Of a DNA stretch of 64,000 nt, positions 20,484 through 28,646 are shown piece by piece; within the stretch, counting starts at the first letter, position 1, and every line of letters starts with the position of its first letter. The notes below the pieces were generated by a model. It was not told the origin of the DNA. It saw only the letters and a program-made list of their open reading frames with translations, and searched no databases. This stretch comes from Paraburkholderia oxyphila NBRC 105797 (lineage in GTDB: Bacteria > Pseudomonadota > Gammaproteobacteria > Burkholderiales > Burkholderiaceae). The stretch lies in the NCBI RefSeq assembly GCF_000685075.1, contig NZ_BAYD01000001.1, positions 62,001 through 126,000 on the forward strand, written 5' to 3'. The position numbers were made by a program, and so were the translations under genes.

Positions 20484-21491
20484 ATGAAACGAGTTTTGAT
20501 TGTCAAAGTGACCTCGCTCGGCGATATCGTCGAGGCGCTTCCGGTCGTGGCCGATGTCCAGCGCGCCTTCCCCGGTGTGAAGGTCGACTGGGCCTCCGAC
20601 GAGTCATTCGCCGATATCGTGCGCTGGAACGCCGGCGTCGACCGTGTGCTCTGCGCGCCGCTGCGCCGCTTCAAGAAAGCGCGCCGCTGGAGCGACTTCA
20701 AGGCGATCTGGGCGTCCATCTCCGAGCTGCGCGCCGAGCGTTACGACGCGATCGTCGATATCCATGGTGTCTACAAGAGCGCGATCATCGCGTTTCTCGC
20801 GCGCGGGCGGCGGCGTTTCGGTTACCTCGCGCAGGATCTCGGCGAGCGCGGCGCAGCCTTCGCCTATAACGGCCGCTTCGGCCCGCGTCCGAAGTGCGAT
20901 GCGTGGCTCGGCATGCGCATCAGCACGGGCGAGGCGCTCGGCTATAAGGTCGACACCCCGCCCGACTTCCAGATGCGCGTCCCGCGCGACGGCACGGCAC
21001 TGCCCGCGCCTGACGCGCCCACGGCGCTGATCTTCCACGCCACCTCGAAGGAAGAGAAGAAGTGGCCCGTCGAGCATTGGGGGGAACTGTGCCACGCACT
21101 CATTGCGCGCGGCCTGCGCATCGAATTGCCGTGGGGCTCGGACGCCGAGCACGCCACGGCGCGCGAGATCGCCGCGCTCGTGCCTGGGGCGACGGTGCTG
21201 CCGCGCCTCACGGTCTCGCAAGTCGCGCAACGCATTGAAGACTGCGCGCTCGTGGTGGGCACCGACACGGGCTTCGTGCATCTCGGCCACGCGCTGCTCA
21301 AGCCCACCGTGATGATCTTCGTCGCGACCGATGCGGAGCATCTTGGCGTGCGTGCGCCCAACCGCTCGATTTCGGTTGGCGATGGCCATCACGTGCCGCC
21401 CGTCGCGGTCGCGCTCGATGCCGTCGATCGCGTCTATCCCGCGCGCGACGGCGGCGGCGCGGCGAAGGGGCCGCTCGCTACCGCGGCCTGA
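20484..21491 (+). CDS. waaC: Lipopolysaccharide heptosyltransferase I
   Basis: Family-9 glycosyltransferase (GT-B fold) that adds the first heptose to Kdo in the LPS inner core. The 335-residue protein begins M-K-R-V-L-I-V-K-V-T-S-L-G-D-I-V-E-A-L-P, the GT9 N-terminal signature. It has H-A-T-S-K-E-E-K-K-W-P at the nucleotide-binding interface and V-G-T-D-T-G-F-V-H-L-G-H in the C-terminal domain. The ATG at 20484 was chosen over an in-frame start six codons earlier because the family begins at the first beta-strand. No other LPS genes adjoin it. Confidence 0.9.
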   Translation: MKRVLIVKVTSLGDIVEALPVVADVQRAFPGVKVDWASDESFADIVRWNAGVDRVLCAPLRRFKKARRWSDFKAIWASISELRAERYDAIVDIHGVYKSAIIAFLARGRRRFGYLAQDLGERGAAFAYNGRFGPRPKCDAWLGMRISTGEALGYKVDTPPDFQMRVPRDGTALPAPDAPTALIFHATSKEEKKWPVEHWGELCHALIARGLRIELPWGSDAEHATAREIAALVPGATVLPRLTVSQVAQRIEDCALVVGTDTGFVHLGHALLKPTVMIFVATDAEHLGVRAPNRSISVGDGHHVPPVAVALDAVDRVYPARDGGGAAKGPLATAA

Positions 21492-21787
21492 TCTCCGCCC
21501 CGCGCGCTGTCTTCGCGGCGTCCTTCCCGGGGCGCCGCTTTCTCCCCGTTCTCCCGCTGTTTTCCATTACATAGTTGTTAAAAGTGTCGCCGTTGCGTAG
21601 CGCACGGCGCGCCGACAGCGCATGCGCCTGCGAGGCGTTGCGCAGCCTGTAACACTGGCCACACTGCTACTTACAAATTGCAACGCCTCAGACGTTCGCC
21701 GTCGTGTTCAATCGAAAGCGTCCGCAGCCCGCATGGCCCATGCAGGGCAAAGCCGGACAACAGACATTGACTCGATGGGAGAACGAA

Positions 21788-21910
21788 GTGAAACGACTGA
21801 CGCGTACCCTGATTGCAGGTGCATTGCTCGCAGCGGCGCTGGGCGGGTGCGTCGTGGTGCCGGCGGGTGGCTATTACAGCGGAGGCTACCACCACGGCTA
21901 CTACTACTGA
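21788..21910 (+). CDS. Very small Gly/Tyr-rich lipoprotein
   Basis: A GTG-started 40-residue protein with GGGAG seven bases upstream. The signal is K-R-L-T-R-T-L-I-A-G-A-L-L-A-A-A-L with lipobox L-G-G-C at about residues 17-20. The mature part is C-V-V-V-P-A-G-G-Y-Y-S-G-G-Y-H-H-G-Y-Y-Y. Similar tiny lipoproteins are frequent in Burkholderia but have no known role. Confidence 0.6.
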   Translation: MKRLTRTLIAGALLAAALGGCVVVPAGGYYSGGYHHGYYY

Positions 21911-21939
21911 TGAGGCTCCCGTGGGGCGCGGCGGTTCGC

Positions 21940-22119
21940 TCAGGCGAGCAGCAACTCGACAGCGACCACCGCCGCGATGGCCGCGGCATTGGCAAGCAAC
22001 GCTTCCAGCACGACTGAGCGCCAGCTTGCCGTGCGCAGCCGGAAGGCCAGGACGAGCGAGATACCCAGCGCGAGTGCGATCATTAGCACGACATCGGCGT
22101 TGCTCAGATGCAGGCTCAT
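21940..22119 (-). CDS. Small two-helix membrane protein
   Basis: 59 residues with two hydrophobic stretches (V-V-L-M-I-A-L-A-L-G-I-S-L-V-L-A-F and A-L-L-A-N-A-A-A-I-A-A-V-V-A-V-E-L-L-L-A) joined by a positively charged loop. The start at 22119 was preferred over the one 13 codons upstream because GCGAGG sits seven bases ahead of it. No family recognised. Confidence 0.5.
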   Translation of the reverse strand: MSLHLSNADVVLMIALALGISLVLAFRLRTASWRSVVLEALLANAAAIAAVVAVELLLA

Positions 22120-22191
22120 CGTTGACCTCGCTGGCAGACAGACGCGGACTTCGTCCATTCGAGTATAGGCACGCTGGTCTCGCTCGCGAAT

Positions 22192-22228
22192 AAAAAAGCG
22201 GAATCCGCCTCGCGGACTCCGCTTTTTT
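22192..22228. terminator. Strong terminator downstream of the MFS transporter gene
   Basis: An 11-bp stem AAAAAAGCGGA / TCCGCTTTTTT continues past one mismatch into TCCGC / GCGGA with loop CTC. T-runs on both strands allow use from either direction; it lies 49 bases after the stop of the minus-strand transporter. Confidence 0.85.
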
Positions 22229-22276
22229 ATTGCCGGTGCGTTGCCGGGCGCACATGGCCCGGCGCACCTTTACAAC

Positions 22277-23593
22277 TCAGGTCAGCGACGTGTGACGCGT
22301 CTCGCGCATGCACAAGACGCCGAACAGGCTCACGGCTGCCGCGATCGACACATACGCGCCGACCCACGAGAGGCCACCGCGCGCGGCGAGCACCTGCGCG
22401 ATGTACGGCGCCACCGATGCGCCCAGGATGCCGCCCAGGTTGTACGCGACACCCGCGCCCGTGTAGCGCACGCTCGTGGGGAAGAGCTCGGGCAGCAGGG
22501 CGCCCATCGGCGCGAAGGTGGCGCCCATCAGGAACAGCTCGATCACGAGGAACAGCAGCACGAGCGGCAGCGAGCCGCTGCCGAGCAGCGGCTGCATCGT
22601 GAAGCCCGAGAGGATGGCCGCAATGCAGCCGACGATCAGCACCGGCTTGCGGCCGAAGCGGTCGGAGAGCCAGGCCGAGATCGGCGTGGCGATGCCCATG
22701 AAGACCACCGCAATGCAGAGCATGCCGAGGAACGTCGGGCGCGGGATATGCAAGGCGCTCACGCCGTGCGAAAGCGAGAACACGGTAGCGTTGTAGAACA
22801 GCGTGTAGCAGACCACCATCGCGAGCGCGCCGAGCAGCGTAGGCCACCAGTGCTTCGAGAGCAGCGCGGCAACCGGCACGCGTACGCGCTTTTCGCGCTC
22901 GATGGCGGCCTTGAACGCGGGCGTTTCGGCAATCTTCAGGCGCACATAGAGGCCCAGCGCGACGAGCACCGCCGAGACGATGAACGGCACGCGCCAGCCC
23001 CAGTCGCGGAACTGCTGGTCGGAGAGCGTGGAGGCAAGGCCGAAGAACAGGCCGTTCGACGCAAGAAAGCCCACCGAGGGTCCGAGCTGCGGAAACATGC
23101 CGAACCAGCCGCGCTTGCCTTGCGGCGCGTACTCGGTCGCGAGCAAGGCCGCGCCGCCCCATTCGCCGCCGAGGCCGATGCCCTGGCCGAAGCGCAGCAC
23201 GCACAGCAGGATCGGCGCGAGGCTGCCGATCGCGTCATAGCCGGGCACGAAGCCGATCAGCGTGGTGGAGAGCCCCATCACGAGCAGCGAGGCGACGAGC
23301 GTCGATTTGCGGCCGATGCGGTCGCCGAAATGGCCGAAGATGAACGAGCCGATCGGCCGCGCGACGAACGCGATGCCGAACGTCACGAACGCGGAGAGCG
23401 CCTGGGCCGTGGCCGAGCCGTGCGGGAAGAACACGGGGCCGATCACGAGCGCGGCGGCCGTTGCGTACACATAGAAGTCGTAGAACTCGATCGCGGTGCC
23501 GATGAAGCTCGCGAAGATCACGCGCGCGGTGTTTTGCTGCTTCGCTGCGTTCGCCTGATCGGCGCTCGCGGGCGAAATGGGAGAAGTGGACAT
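22277..23593 (-). CDS. MFS transporter, metabolite:H+ symporter (MHS) family
   Basis: A 438-residue inner-membrane protein with 12 predicted helices. The loop G-H-F-G-D-R-I-G-R-K between helices 2 and 3 and the early A-S-F-I-G-T-A-I-E-F-Y-D-F-Y-V-Y are diagnostic of the MHS family (KgtP, ProP, ShiA relatives). G-Q-G-I-G-L-G-G-E-W-G-G-A is the helix-4 signature. These proteins import small carboxylates or osmolytes with protons. The substrate cannot be fixed. The start at 23593 was taken instead of 23623 to match the usual short cytosolic N-terminus. Confidence 0.88.
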   Translation of the reverse strand: MSTSPISPASADQANAAKQQNTARVIFASFIGTAIEFYDFYVYATAAALVIGPVFFPHGSATAQALSAFVTFGIAFVARPIGSFIFGHFGDRIGRKSTLVASLLVMGLSTTLIGFVPGYDAIGSLAPILLCVLRFGQGIGLGGEWGGAALLATEYAPQGKRGWFGMFPQLGPSVGFLASNGLFFGLASTLSDQQFRDWGWRVPFIVSAVLVALGLYVRLKIAETPAFKAAIEREKRVRVPVAALLSKHWWPTLLGALAMVVCYTLFYNATVFSLSHGVSALHIPRPTFLGMLCIAVVFMGIATPISAWLSDRFGRKPVLIVGCIAAILSGFTMQPLLGSGSLPLVLLFLVIELFLMGATFAPMGALLPELFPTSVRYTGAGVAYNLGGILGASVAPYIAQVLAARGGLSWVGAYVSIAAAVSLFGVLCMRETRHTSLT

Positions 23594-24046
23594 CGATGGG
23601 TCTCCAATTGTTGTAACGCGCACTGACGCGCTGCATGGGGCACGCGGGGCGGCGCAGGCGTCTTTTGTTCAGGATTCGAAGCCGGGCGGACTAGCGGCAT
23701 GGCTCAGGGGCCTCAGGTCCGGGGCGCACCCGCGGCTCGCCGTCCGCGGATGCCCTGGCGGCATCTTTGCGCAGGCAACGATTCATCAGTATGCATCGCG
23801 CAGCACCGGCTGTGTGCGCGACGCGGGAACCGGCGGGGTGGCACGCGGATAAGGGCGAGCGGCACGAGAGGTGGCCGTGCGGCGCTCGGGTGGCGCATTG
23901 GCGCGGCGCGGGTGGCGCCATGCAATGCGCGAGGCCGGTCGAATGCCGGCGGGGGATAGCGGAAAATTATAACGACCGTGCGCAACGCGCGGCAAGGCTC
24001 CAGCAAGCCCGGCGCGTGGGCTCTGCAAGGCGCGACGCTACGGGGC
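23594..24046. other. Intergenic region, no gene seen
   Basis: About 450 bases upstream of the MHS transporter. Several open frames exist on both strands, but all are Arg/Ala/Pro-rich and typical of GC-rich noncoding DNA. No tRNA, terminator or clear repeat was noticed. Confidence 0.5.
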
Positions 24047-24583
24047 TCAGTTGAAGTTCTGCGCTTGCGGCGAGGCGAGCGTGCGCAACTGGAACTTGCC
24101 GTTGTCGTTGAAGAGCCAGTCTTCGAACAATTCGATCTGGCCGACGGAGTTGAGCAGATGTGCCGGCGGCGGAGGCAACGGCGCCGAGCGGCGCAGTGTG
24201 ACGAGCGCGGTGGCTTCGGCGTCGTAGTCGCCATTGGAGCGGTAGACCGACGATTTCGTGATCTGCCCGTCGCGATTGACTGTGAAGGACACCACGACGA
24301 GCGAGCGCAGCATCGCCTGCGGCGTGCCTTGCAGCACATAGGACGGATTGCGCTCGACGATGCGCTTCGCGACGGCGGCGCGATAGTCGTCGAGTGCGGC
24401 GCTATTGATTGCCTGAGGCGGGATGACCAGCAGCGGCCGTGGCGGCGGTGTGATCGTGCAGCCGCTCGCGAGCGCGAGCAGCAAAAACAGAACGAAGCGC
24501 CGCAACAGGCGTGTGCAGGCGGATGGATTGCCAGATGCGCTCACGGCTGCAAGGCCGCTGCGCGGGCGGACGCGGATGAGCAT
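24047..24583 (-). CDS. Lipoprotein with TonB-C-like domain
   Basis: A 178-residue protein. The N-terminal segment R-R-F-V-L-F-L-L-L-A-L-A-S-G-C ends in a lipobox near residue 42, giving an unusually long N-region; a later start is possible. The mature part has R-S-L-V-V-V-S-F-T-V-N-R-D-G-Q-I-T-K-S-S-V-Y-R-S-N-G, the beta-alpha-beta pattern of TonB C-terminal domains, followed by a L-R-R-S-A-P-L-P-P-P-P segment. No ExbB/ExbD genes are nearby, so it is probably a periplasmic envelope lipoprotein rather than a working energy transducer. Confidence 0.65.
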   Translation of the reverse strand: MLIRVRPRSGLAAVSASGNPSACTRLLRRFVLFLLLALASGCTITPPPRPLLVIPPQAINSAALDDYRAAVAKRIVERNPSYVLQGTPQAMLRSLVVVSFTVNRDGQITKSSVYRSNGDYDAEATALVTLRRSAPLPPPPAHLLNSVGQIELFEDWLFNDNGKFQLRTLASPQAQNFN

Positions 24584-24738
24584 GGCGAGCAGGCTCGAAT
24601 GCGAAACCAGATTCGAGCTTAGTCGATACGCGCGGGGTTTCAATCCGCAGTCACCCGCGTCGTGAATTCGGGTGCGTGATCGTGGCCGCCAGGGAACTGG
24701 CAGCGCGAGGCGAACTACAGGAGAAGCGTATTGGGCGC

Positions 24739-24954
24739 TTATTCGACGGGGAACTGCGCGCACGGATCTGCGGCCACGGTGGCGCAGGCGTACGAGTACT
24801 GGCCGCTCTTCATAAAGAGCTCTTTGCCGACCTCGAGGTTATCGCGCAGATCGGGCGAGCTTTCCCAGGCGATGTAGCTCGAGCACATGACGGCAAGCAG
24901 AACGACGATTGAGAATGCGAATTTTTCAAGCAGTTGAAAACGGTGCGGCATCAT
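24739..24954 (-). CDS. Small single-pass membrane protein
   Basis: 71 residues beginning M-M-P-H-R-F, with one transmembrane helix at about residues 12-30 (F-S-I-V-V-L-L-A-V-M-C-S-S-Y-I-A-W). A soluble tail carries two cysteines in Y-A-C-A-T-V-A-A-D-P-C, which would face the periplasm in an N-in topology. AAGGGG lies six bases before the ATG at 24954. No family recognised. Confidence 0.55.
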   Translation of the reverse strand: MMPHRFQLLEKFAFSIVVLLAVMCSSYIAWESSPDLRDNLEVGKELFMKSGQYSYACATVAADPCAQFPVE

Positions 24955-25443
24955 GAATCCCCTTAATGGACGGGATTGTACCGCAGTACTAGGGTTTTCA
25001 CCTAGGTATCTGCCATATAGCTGGCATGATATGTGGAGGTGATATGTGATTGCGACCCTTAAATTCGGCAAGCTATTTCGATAGCAGGACGATGGGCCGC
25101 CGCGATGCGCGTGTGGCATCGGCCGAGTGTGGCGAACGGGGAATTTCAGGCGGCAAGGAAAGCAGGAGAGCGGCTTTTTAGGCGAGCCCGTGCGCGCGTT
25201 TTGGACGCGCGGCTTCGTAGAACTGTCGCAGCCAAGGCGCAGATGGAGAGACCGCGCTGGCGGGGCGGTGTCCGTCAAGGTTTCTTATCTGGCGGGGCTT
25301 GCAGGAGCTGTTGTGACCGGCAGCGTTGCGGGGGACAGTCTGTAGGTCATGCACATAGCATCAACCGCGCGCCAGTCCAGGTAGCGCAAGGTCAGCCTCC
25401 TGATGACGTGCTACTAAACACGCCACAACCAGGCGGAGGTGGC
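24955..25443. other. Region upstream of toxin 2, partly AT-rich, no confident gene
   Basis: 24955-25085 is distinctly AT-richer than its surroundings and probably carries promoters for the small membrane protein and the toxin operon. The toxin frame stays open upstream to 25105, but that extension is Arg/Cys-rich and unlike protein. A 72-codon plus-strand frame (25127-25345) ends in a hydrophobic Y-L-A-G-L-A-G-A-V-V-T-G-S-V-A-G segment and could be a gene remnant. Confidence 0.4.
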
Positions 25444-26472
25444 ATGTCGTTACCCGAATGGGGCGGTTCATACAACGCGCTTTACGTTCCGCTCAAGAGC
25501 GGTTGGCAGTGCGCGCTAGTGCCCGCTCGCGATATCGAAGACGTAGACCGTGGCTGGCGGCTGTCGTACGAGGAGCGTCAGAAAGCGCGGAAGGCGCGCG
25601 AAGACCAGATGGAGCAGGACAGGCGGGATTTCGATCAGCTGTTCAGGGTGAGCATTGCTCGCCGTGCGTCGCATACCTCAGGCGATTTCAGTGCCTATGC
25701 GGACTTCATCTGCAAGCATGTACGTGGGCGATGGCACGCGCCGATCGACGGCGAAGACATCACGCGCATTCTGCGCGAAGCGGTGCGAGATGGCCTGATC
25801 GTCCCGGCCATTGACCGTGACTGGCGCGGCAGTGTCGGCGTCTCGAAGCGCTACGCGCCGCAAATCTGGGGCGAAGCGTATCGAAGCGTCGGCGGGGGCG
25901 GAGTGGCCGCCGCCAGTCCGCGCAGCAAGACGTTTCACCAGTCGGTGATGGAATCGATGGGCCTTGATGCCGACGGCGCGACGGCCTACATCGAAAAGTA
26001 CAACGCGATGGTCGAGCGTATCGACGCAATCCAGGCCGCGAACGCTGCAAAGCGCGCAGCAGCCGCAGCGACCAGCAATGGCGGCGACCTGCTCGGTGCG
26101 GTGGAGGCGGCAGCCGGGGCGGTGTTCGGCGGCGATGACGATTCGGATGATAGCGGTGACGACGGCACCTCTAACGATGACCTGTTCAGCGCGGATTCTG
26201 GTGACGATTCGACGCCGTTGGGCGATGGACAACCGTTCGCGTATCAGCCCGATACGCCGGATGGTGAAGTCGAAGAGCTGGCTGCCAGCACAAACAAGGA
26301 GAACTACGCTGCGAAGATGCTCGGCTATGACCGAAAGACCTTTGGCGACATGATTCACGCGATGAAGTACTTCTACAAGTTGCGGGGCGACGATAACGTC
26401 ATTTGGCACGACGATGGAGACGTTGAGTTCAATGGTGAAATCATCGACAACGTGCACAACTGGGCTTCCTGA
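25444..26472 (+). CDS. Polymorphic-toxin-like protein 2
   Basis: A 342-residue protein without signal peptide, preceded by GGAGG six bases before the ATG. The N-terminus Y-N-A-L-Y-V-P-L-K-S-G-W-Q-C-A-L-V-P, a charged helical region, and A-V-R-D-G-L-I-V-P-A-I-D-R-D-W-R-G match the protein at 11195-12238. So does the acidic linker N-D-D-L-F-S-A-D-S-G-D-D-S-T-P-L-G-D-G-Q-P-F (about residues 243-264). The 61-residue tip (from about residue 282) is different: Y-A-A-K-M-L-G-Y-D-R-K-T-F-G-D-M-I-H then N-V-I-W-H-D-D-G-D-V-E-F-N-G-E-I-I-D-N-V-H. This resembles small RNase-type toxin tips, but I cannot name the family. The immunity candidate follows after eight bases. Confidence 0.6.
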   Translation: MSLPEWGGSYNALYVPLKSGWQCALVPARDIEDVDRGWRLSYEERQKARKAREDQMEQDRRDFDQLFRVSIARRASHTSGDFSAYADFICKHVRGRWHAPIDGEDITRILREAVRDGLIVPAIDRDWRGSVGVSKRYAPQIWGEAYRSVGGGGVAAASPRSKTFHQSVMESMGLDADGATAYIEKYNAMVERIDAIQAANAAKRAAAAATSNGGDLLGAVEAAAGAVFGGDDDSDDSGDDGTSNDDLFSADSGDDSTPLGDGQPFAYQPDTPDGEVEELAASTNKENYAAKMLGYDRKTFGDMIHAMKYFYKLRGDDNVIWHDDGDVEFNGEIIDNVHNWAS

Positions 26473-26480
26473 GGAACGAA

Positions 26481-26900
26481 ATGAAATCCCCCTATCAACG
26501 TGCGCACGTGTCGTTCTGTATCTATCAAGATGTGGAGCCGCCCGAATTCTGGACAAACTACTTTGGCGTCGAGCCGGATACGCAAATCGTGAAAGGGCAA
26601 CTTCGCGTCATGCCGTCTGGTCGGACTAGCAGATTTCCGGCTCGTGTTGGGCTGTGGGGAATCGGAAGTAAGGAGTACGTCCAGAGCGACCTTCTAAGCC
26701 CGCATCTTCGCTATCTGGTTGAGCGCTTGGCACTGCCACGAGCGGGTCTGCCGGAATTGCTCAAGCGTACTGGTGCGCAGATGCGCTTTTTCTGCTACTG
26801 GGACAACGAGGCCGGGGACCGTGTACCCGACGTGCCCGACGATATCCGGATCATGGTGGAAGCGATGGGCGGCACGGTCGAGATTGATGAACACCGGTAG
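26481..26900 (+). CDS. Presumed immunity protein for toxin 2 (DUF4279-like)
   Basis: A 139-residue soluble protein eight bases behind toxin 2. It opens with A-H-V-S-F-C-I-Y, then P-P-E-F-W-T-N-Y-F-G-V-E-P-D, a strand then a short helix leading to an L/F-G-x-x-P motif, then G-L-W-G-I-G-S and a helix before L-P-E-L-L-K-R. This layout is typical of DUF4279 proteins, which recur as immunity partners of polymorphic toxins. Base composition is lower in G+C than the core genes. The role is inferred from family resemblance and position. Confidence 0.6.
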   Translation: MKSPYQRAHVSFCIYQDVEPPEFWTNYFGVEPDTQIVKGQLRVMPSGRTSRFPARVGLWGIGSKEYVQSDLLSPHLRYLVERLALPRAGLPELLKRTGAQMRFFCYWDNEAGDRVPDVPDDIRIMVEAMGGTVEIDEHR

Positions 26901-27227
26901 TCCAACGAGAGAGCCAACCGCCGTGCCGGCTTTTTTGCGTCCCGGCAGCCGTGTAACGCCCGCCGGGCCTGAAATCAAGCCCGGAAATCAGAACGCCCGC
27001 AAAACGTTGTCTGGCTGGCATTTCAGGCGGCTTTGATTTCCCGGTTGTTTGATTAACCCGTTTGAAAAACGGGAAATTTTCTCTGCGTGAGGGGACGCGC
27101 GGTTTCCCGCATGGTGCAACGCCAGACTTTTCACGCGCCCTCCGAACCGACGCACGCTCCGGGGTGCCGCGAAAGGGCCGCGCGGCATGGCGGCGACTCG
27201 CTGGTCATTTTGTGGGTCGAAAAAACA
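26901..27227. other. Intergenic region between immunity gene 2 and tRNA-Ser(TGA)
   Basis: No gene seen. A hairpin CCCGTTT-GAA-AAACGGG (27057-27073) is followed by AAATTTT and could end the toxin operon transcript. A second possible hairpin CGGGC...GCCCG lies near 26963-26983. I found no integrase here. Confidence 0.4.
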
Positions 27228-27261
27228 AAATCCCCGTAAATCATTGAATTTACGGGGATTT
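27228..27261 (-). terminator. Terminator of tRNA-Ser(TGA)
   Basis: A perfect 14-bp stem (AAATCCCCGTAAAT / ATTTACGGGGATTT) with a six-base loop is followed on the minus strand by TTGTTTTTT. It begins 12 bases after the tRNA 3' end. The loop sequence TCAATG matches that of the terminator behind tRNA-Ser(CGA). Confidence 0.9.
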
Positions 27262-27272
27262 GTCCTTGAATC

Positions 27273-27362
27273 TGGCGGAGGCGGTGAGATTCGAACTCAC
27301 GGAAGGGTTACCCCTTCGCCGGTTTTCAAGACCGGTGCATTCAACCACTCTGCCACACCTCC
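27273..27362 (-). tRNA. tRNA-Ser (anticodon TGA)
   Basis: On the minus strand the acceptor GGAGGTG pairs with CGCCTCC (one T-G pair), followed by G and encoded CCA. The anticodon arm CCGGT-CTTGAAA-ACCGG gives TGA. A long variable arm (GAAGGGGTAACCCTTC) marks a class-II tRNA. Confidence 0.97.
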
Positions 27363-27428
27363 GGAGCCGCGCATTGTAACCCGAAACGCGCTCGCGCCGG
27401 CAGCCCCTCCATCATCTCGATTTGAACG

Positions 27429-28646
27429 TCAGGCCGGCTCTTTGAGAAACAGCTCCTGCAGATCATTGAGAAAGCGCTGACCCAGCTCCGTGGGCACGAT
27501 CTTCTCGTAGTCGCGTGCGATCAAGCCGCGCTTTTCCGCTTCCTTCAGCGCGGGTTCGATCGTCGTGATCGGCAGCCCCGTGCGTTCCATGAAGCGATGC
27601 ACCGGGAAGCCCTCCACGAGCCGCAGCGCGTTGAGCATGAACTCGAACGGCAGATCGCGCGCGCTCACTTCGTGTTCTTCCTGGATCGGCTTGCCCGCGC
27701 GCGCCTCTTCGATGAACGTGGCCGGATGCTTGTAGCGCATCTGGCGCACGATGCGGTTCGGGAACGACAGCTTCGAGTGCGCGCCCGCGCCAATGCCCAG
27801 GTAGTCGCCGAAACGCCAGTAGTTGAGGTTGTGGCGGCTCTGCCGGTTCGGCTGCGCGTACGCCGAGACTTCGTAGCGCCCGAAGCCCGCCTCGGCCGTG
27901 CGCGCGTGGATCCACTCCTGCATGTCCGCCGACAGGTCGTCGTCGGGCACGGGGGGCGGGAACTTCGCGAACAGCGTGTTCGGTTCGAGCGTCAGGTGAT
28001 AGAGCGACAGATGCGGCGGCGCGTACGACAGCGCCGTTTCGATATCGGCCTGGCATTGCGCGAGCGTCTGCTGCGGCAGCGCGAACATCAGGTCGAGATT
28101 GAAGTTCTCGAAGGTATTGGCCGCGACTTCCACGGCATGGCGCGCCTGAGTGGCGTCGTGAATGCGCCCGAGCGCCTTCAGATGTGTTTCGTTGAAGCTC
28201 TGGATGCCAACCGAGAGACGGTTCACGCCGCTCGCGCGAAACTGCGCGAACTTCGCTGCCTCGAAGGTGCCGGGGTTCGCTTCGAGCGTGATTTCCGCGT
28301 CGGCGTCGAGCGGCAGCAGTGCGCGCACGTCGGAGAGCAGGCGATCGAGCCCCGCTGCCGAGAGCAGGCTGGGCGTGCCCCCGCCGATGAACACCGTGTG
28401 CACCTGGCGCCCCCAGACGAGCGGCAGCGCCTGTTCGAGATCGGCGCGCAGCGCGTCGAGGTAGTCATGCTCGGGAAAGCGCTCGCCTTTCCATTCGTGC
28501 GAGTTGAAATCGCAGTACGGACACTTGCGCACGCACCACGGGAAATGCACGTAGAGCGACAGCGGCGGCAGCGAGGTGAGGCGAATGCTGCCAGGCATCG
28601 TGAACGACTGGACCACGTCGATGCCGGTTCGATGCTGCTGGCTCAC
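27429..28646 (-). CDS. hemW: Radical SAM heme chaperone HemW
   Basis: A 405-residue protein related to the oxygen-independent coproporphyrinogen oxidase HemN but of the HemW type. The cluster motif is C-V-R-K-C-P-Y-C-D-F (Cys38, Cys42, Cys45), ending C-D-F where HemN has an extra Cys. G-G-G-T-P-S-L and L-E-A-N-P-G-T are SAM-binding segments. HemW proteins bind heme and deliver it to target enzymes. The GTG start overlaps the rdgB stop (GTGA). Last gene of rph-rdgB-hemW. Confidence 0.92.
   Translation of the reverse strand: MSQQHRTGIDVVQSFTMPGSIRLTSLPPLSLYVHFPWCVRKCPYCDFNSHEWKGERFPEHDYLDALRADLEQALPLVWGRQVHTVFIGGGTPSLLSAAGLDRLLSDVRALLPLDADAEITLEANPGTFEAAKFAQFRASGVNRLSVGIQSFNETHLKALGRIHDATQARHAVEVAANTFENFNLDLMFALPQQTLAQCQADIETALSYAPPHLSLYHLTLEPNTLFAKFPPPVPDDDLSADMQEWIHARTAEAGFGRYEVSAYAQPNRQSRHNLNYWRFGDYLGIGAGAHSKLSFPNRIVRQMRYKHPATFIEEARAGKPIQEEHEVSARDLPFEFMLNALRLVEGFPVHRFMERTGLPITTIEPALKEAEKRGLIARDYEKIVPTELGQRFLNDLQELFLKEPA

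Noticed and set aside
22241..23626. 461-codon plus-strand ORF opposite the MFS transporter
   Set aside because: Same antisense-shadow composition; the transporter on the minus strand is unmistakable.
25105..25443. Upstream in-frame extension of toxin 2 giving a 455-residue protein
   Set aside because: The extension is Arg/Cys-rich and has no counterpart in toxin 1, while the ATG at 25444 has an ideal ribosome-binding site.
26911..26936. Terminator directly after immunity gene 2 (GCCG-TGC-CGGC then TTTTTT)
   Set aside because: Only a four-base-pair stem; possible but too weak to call.
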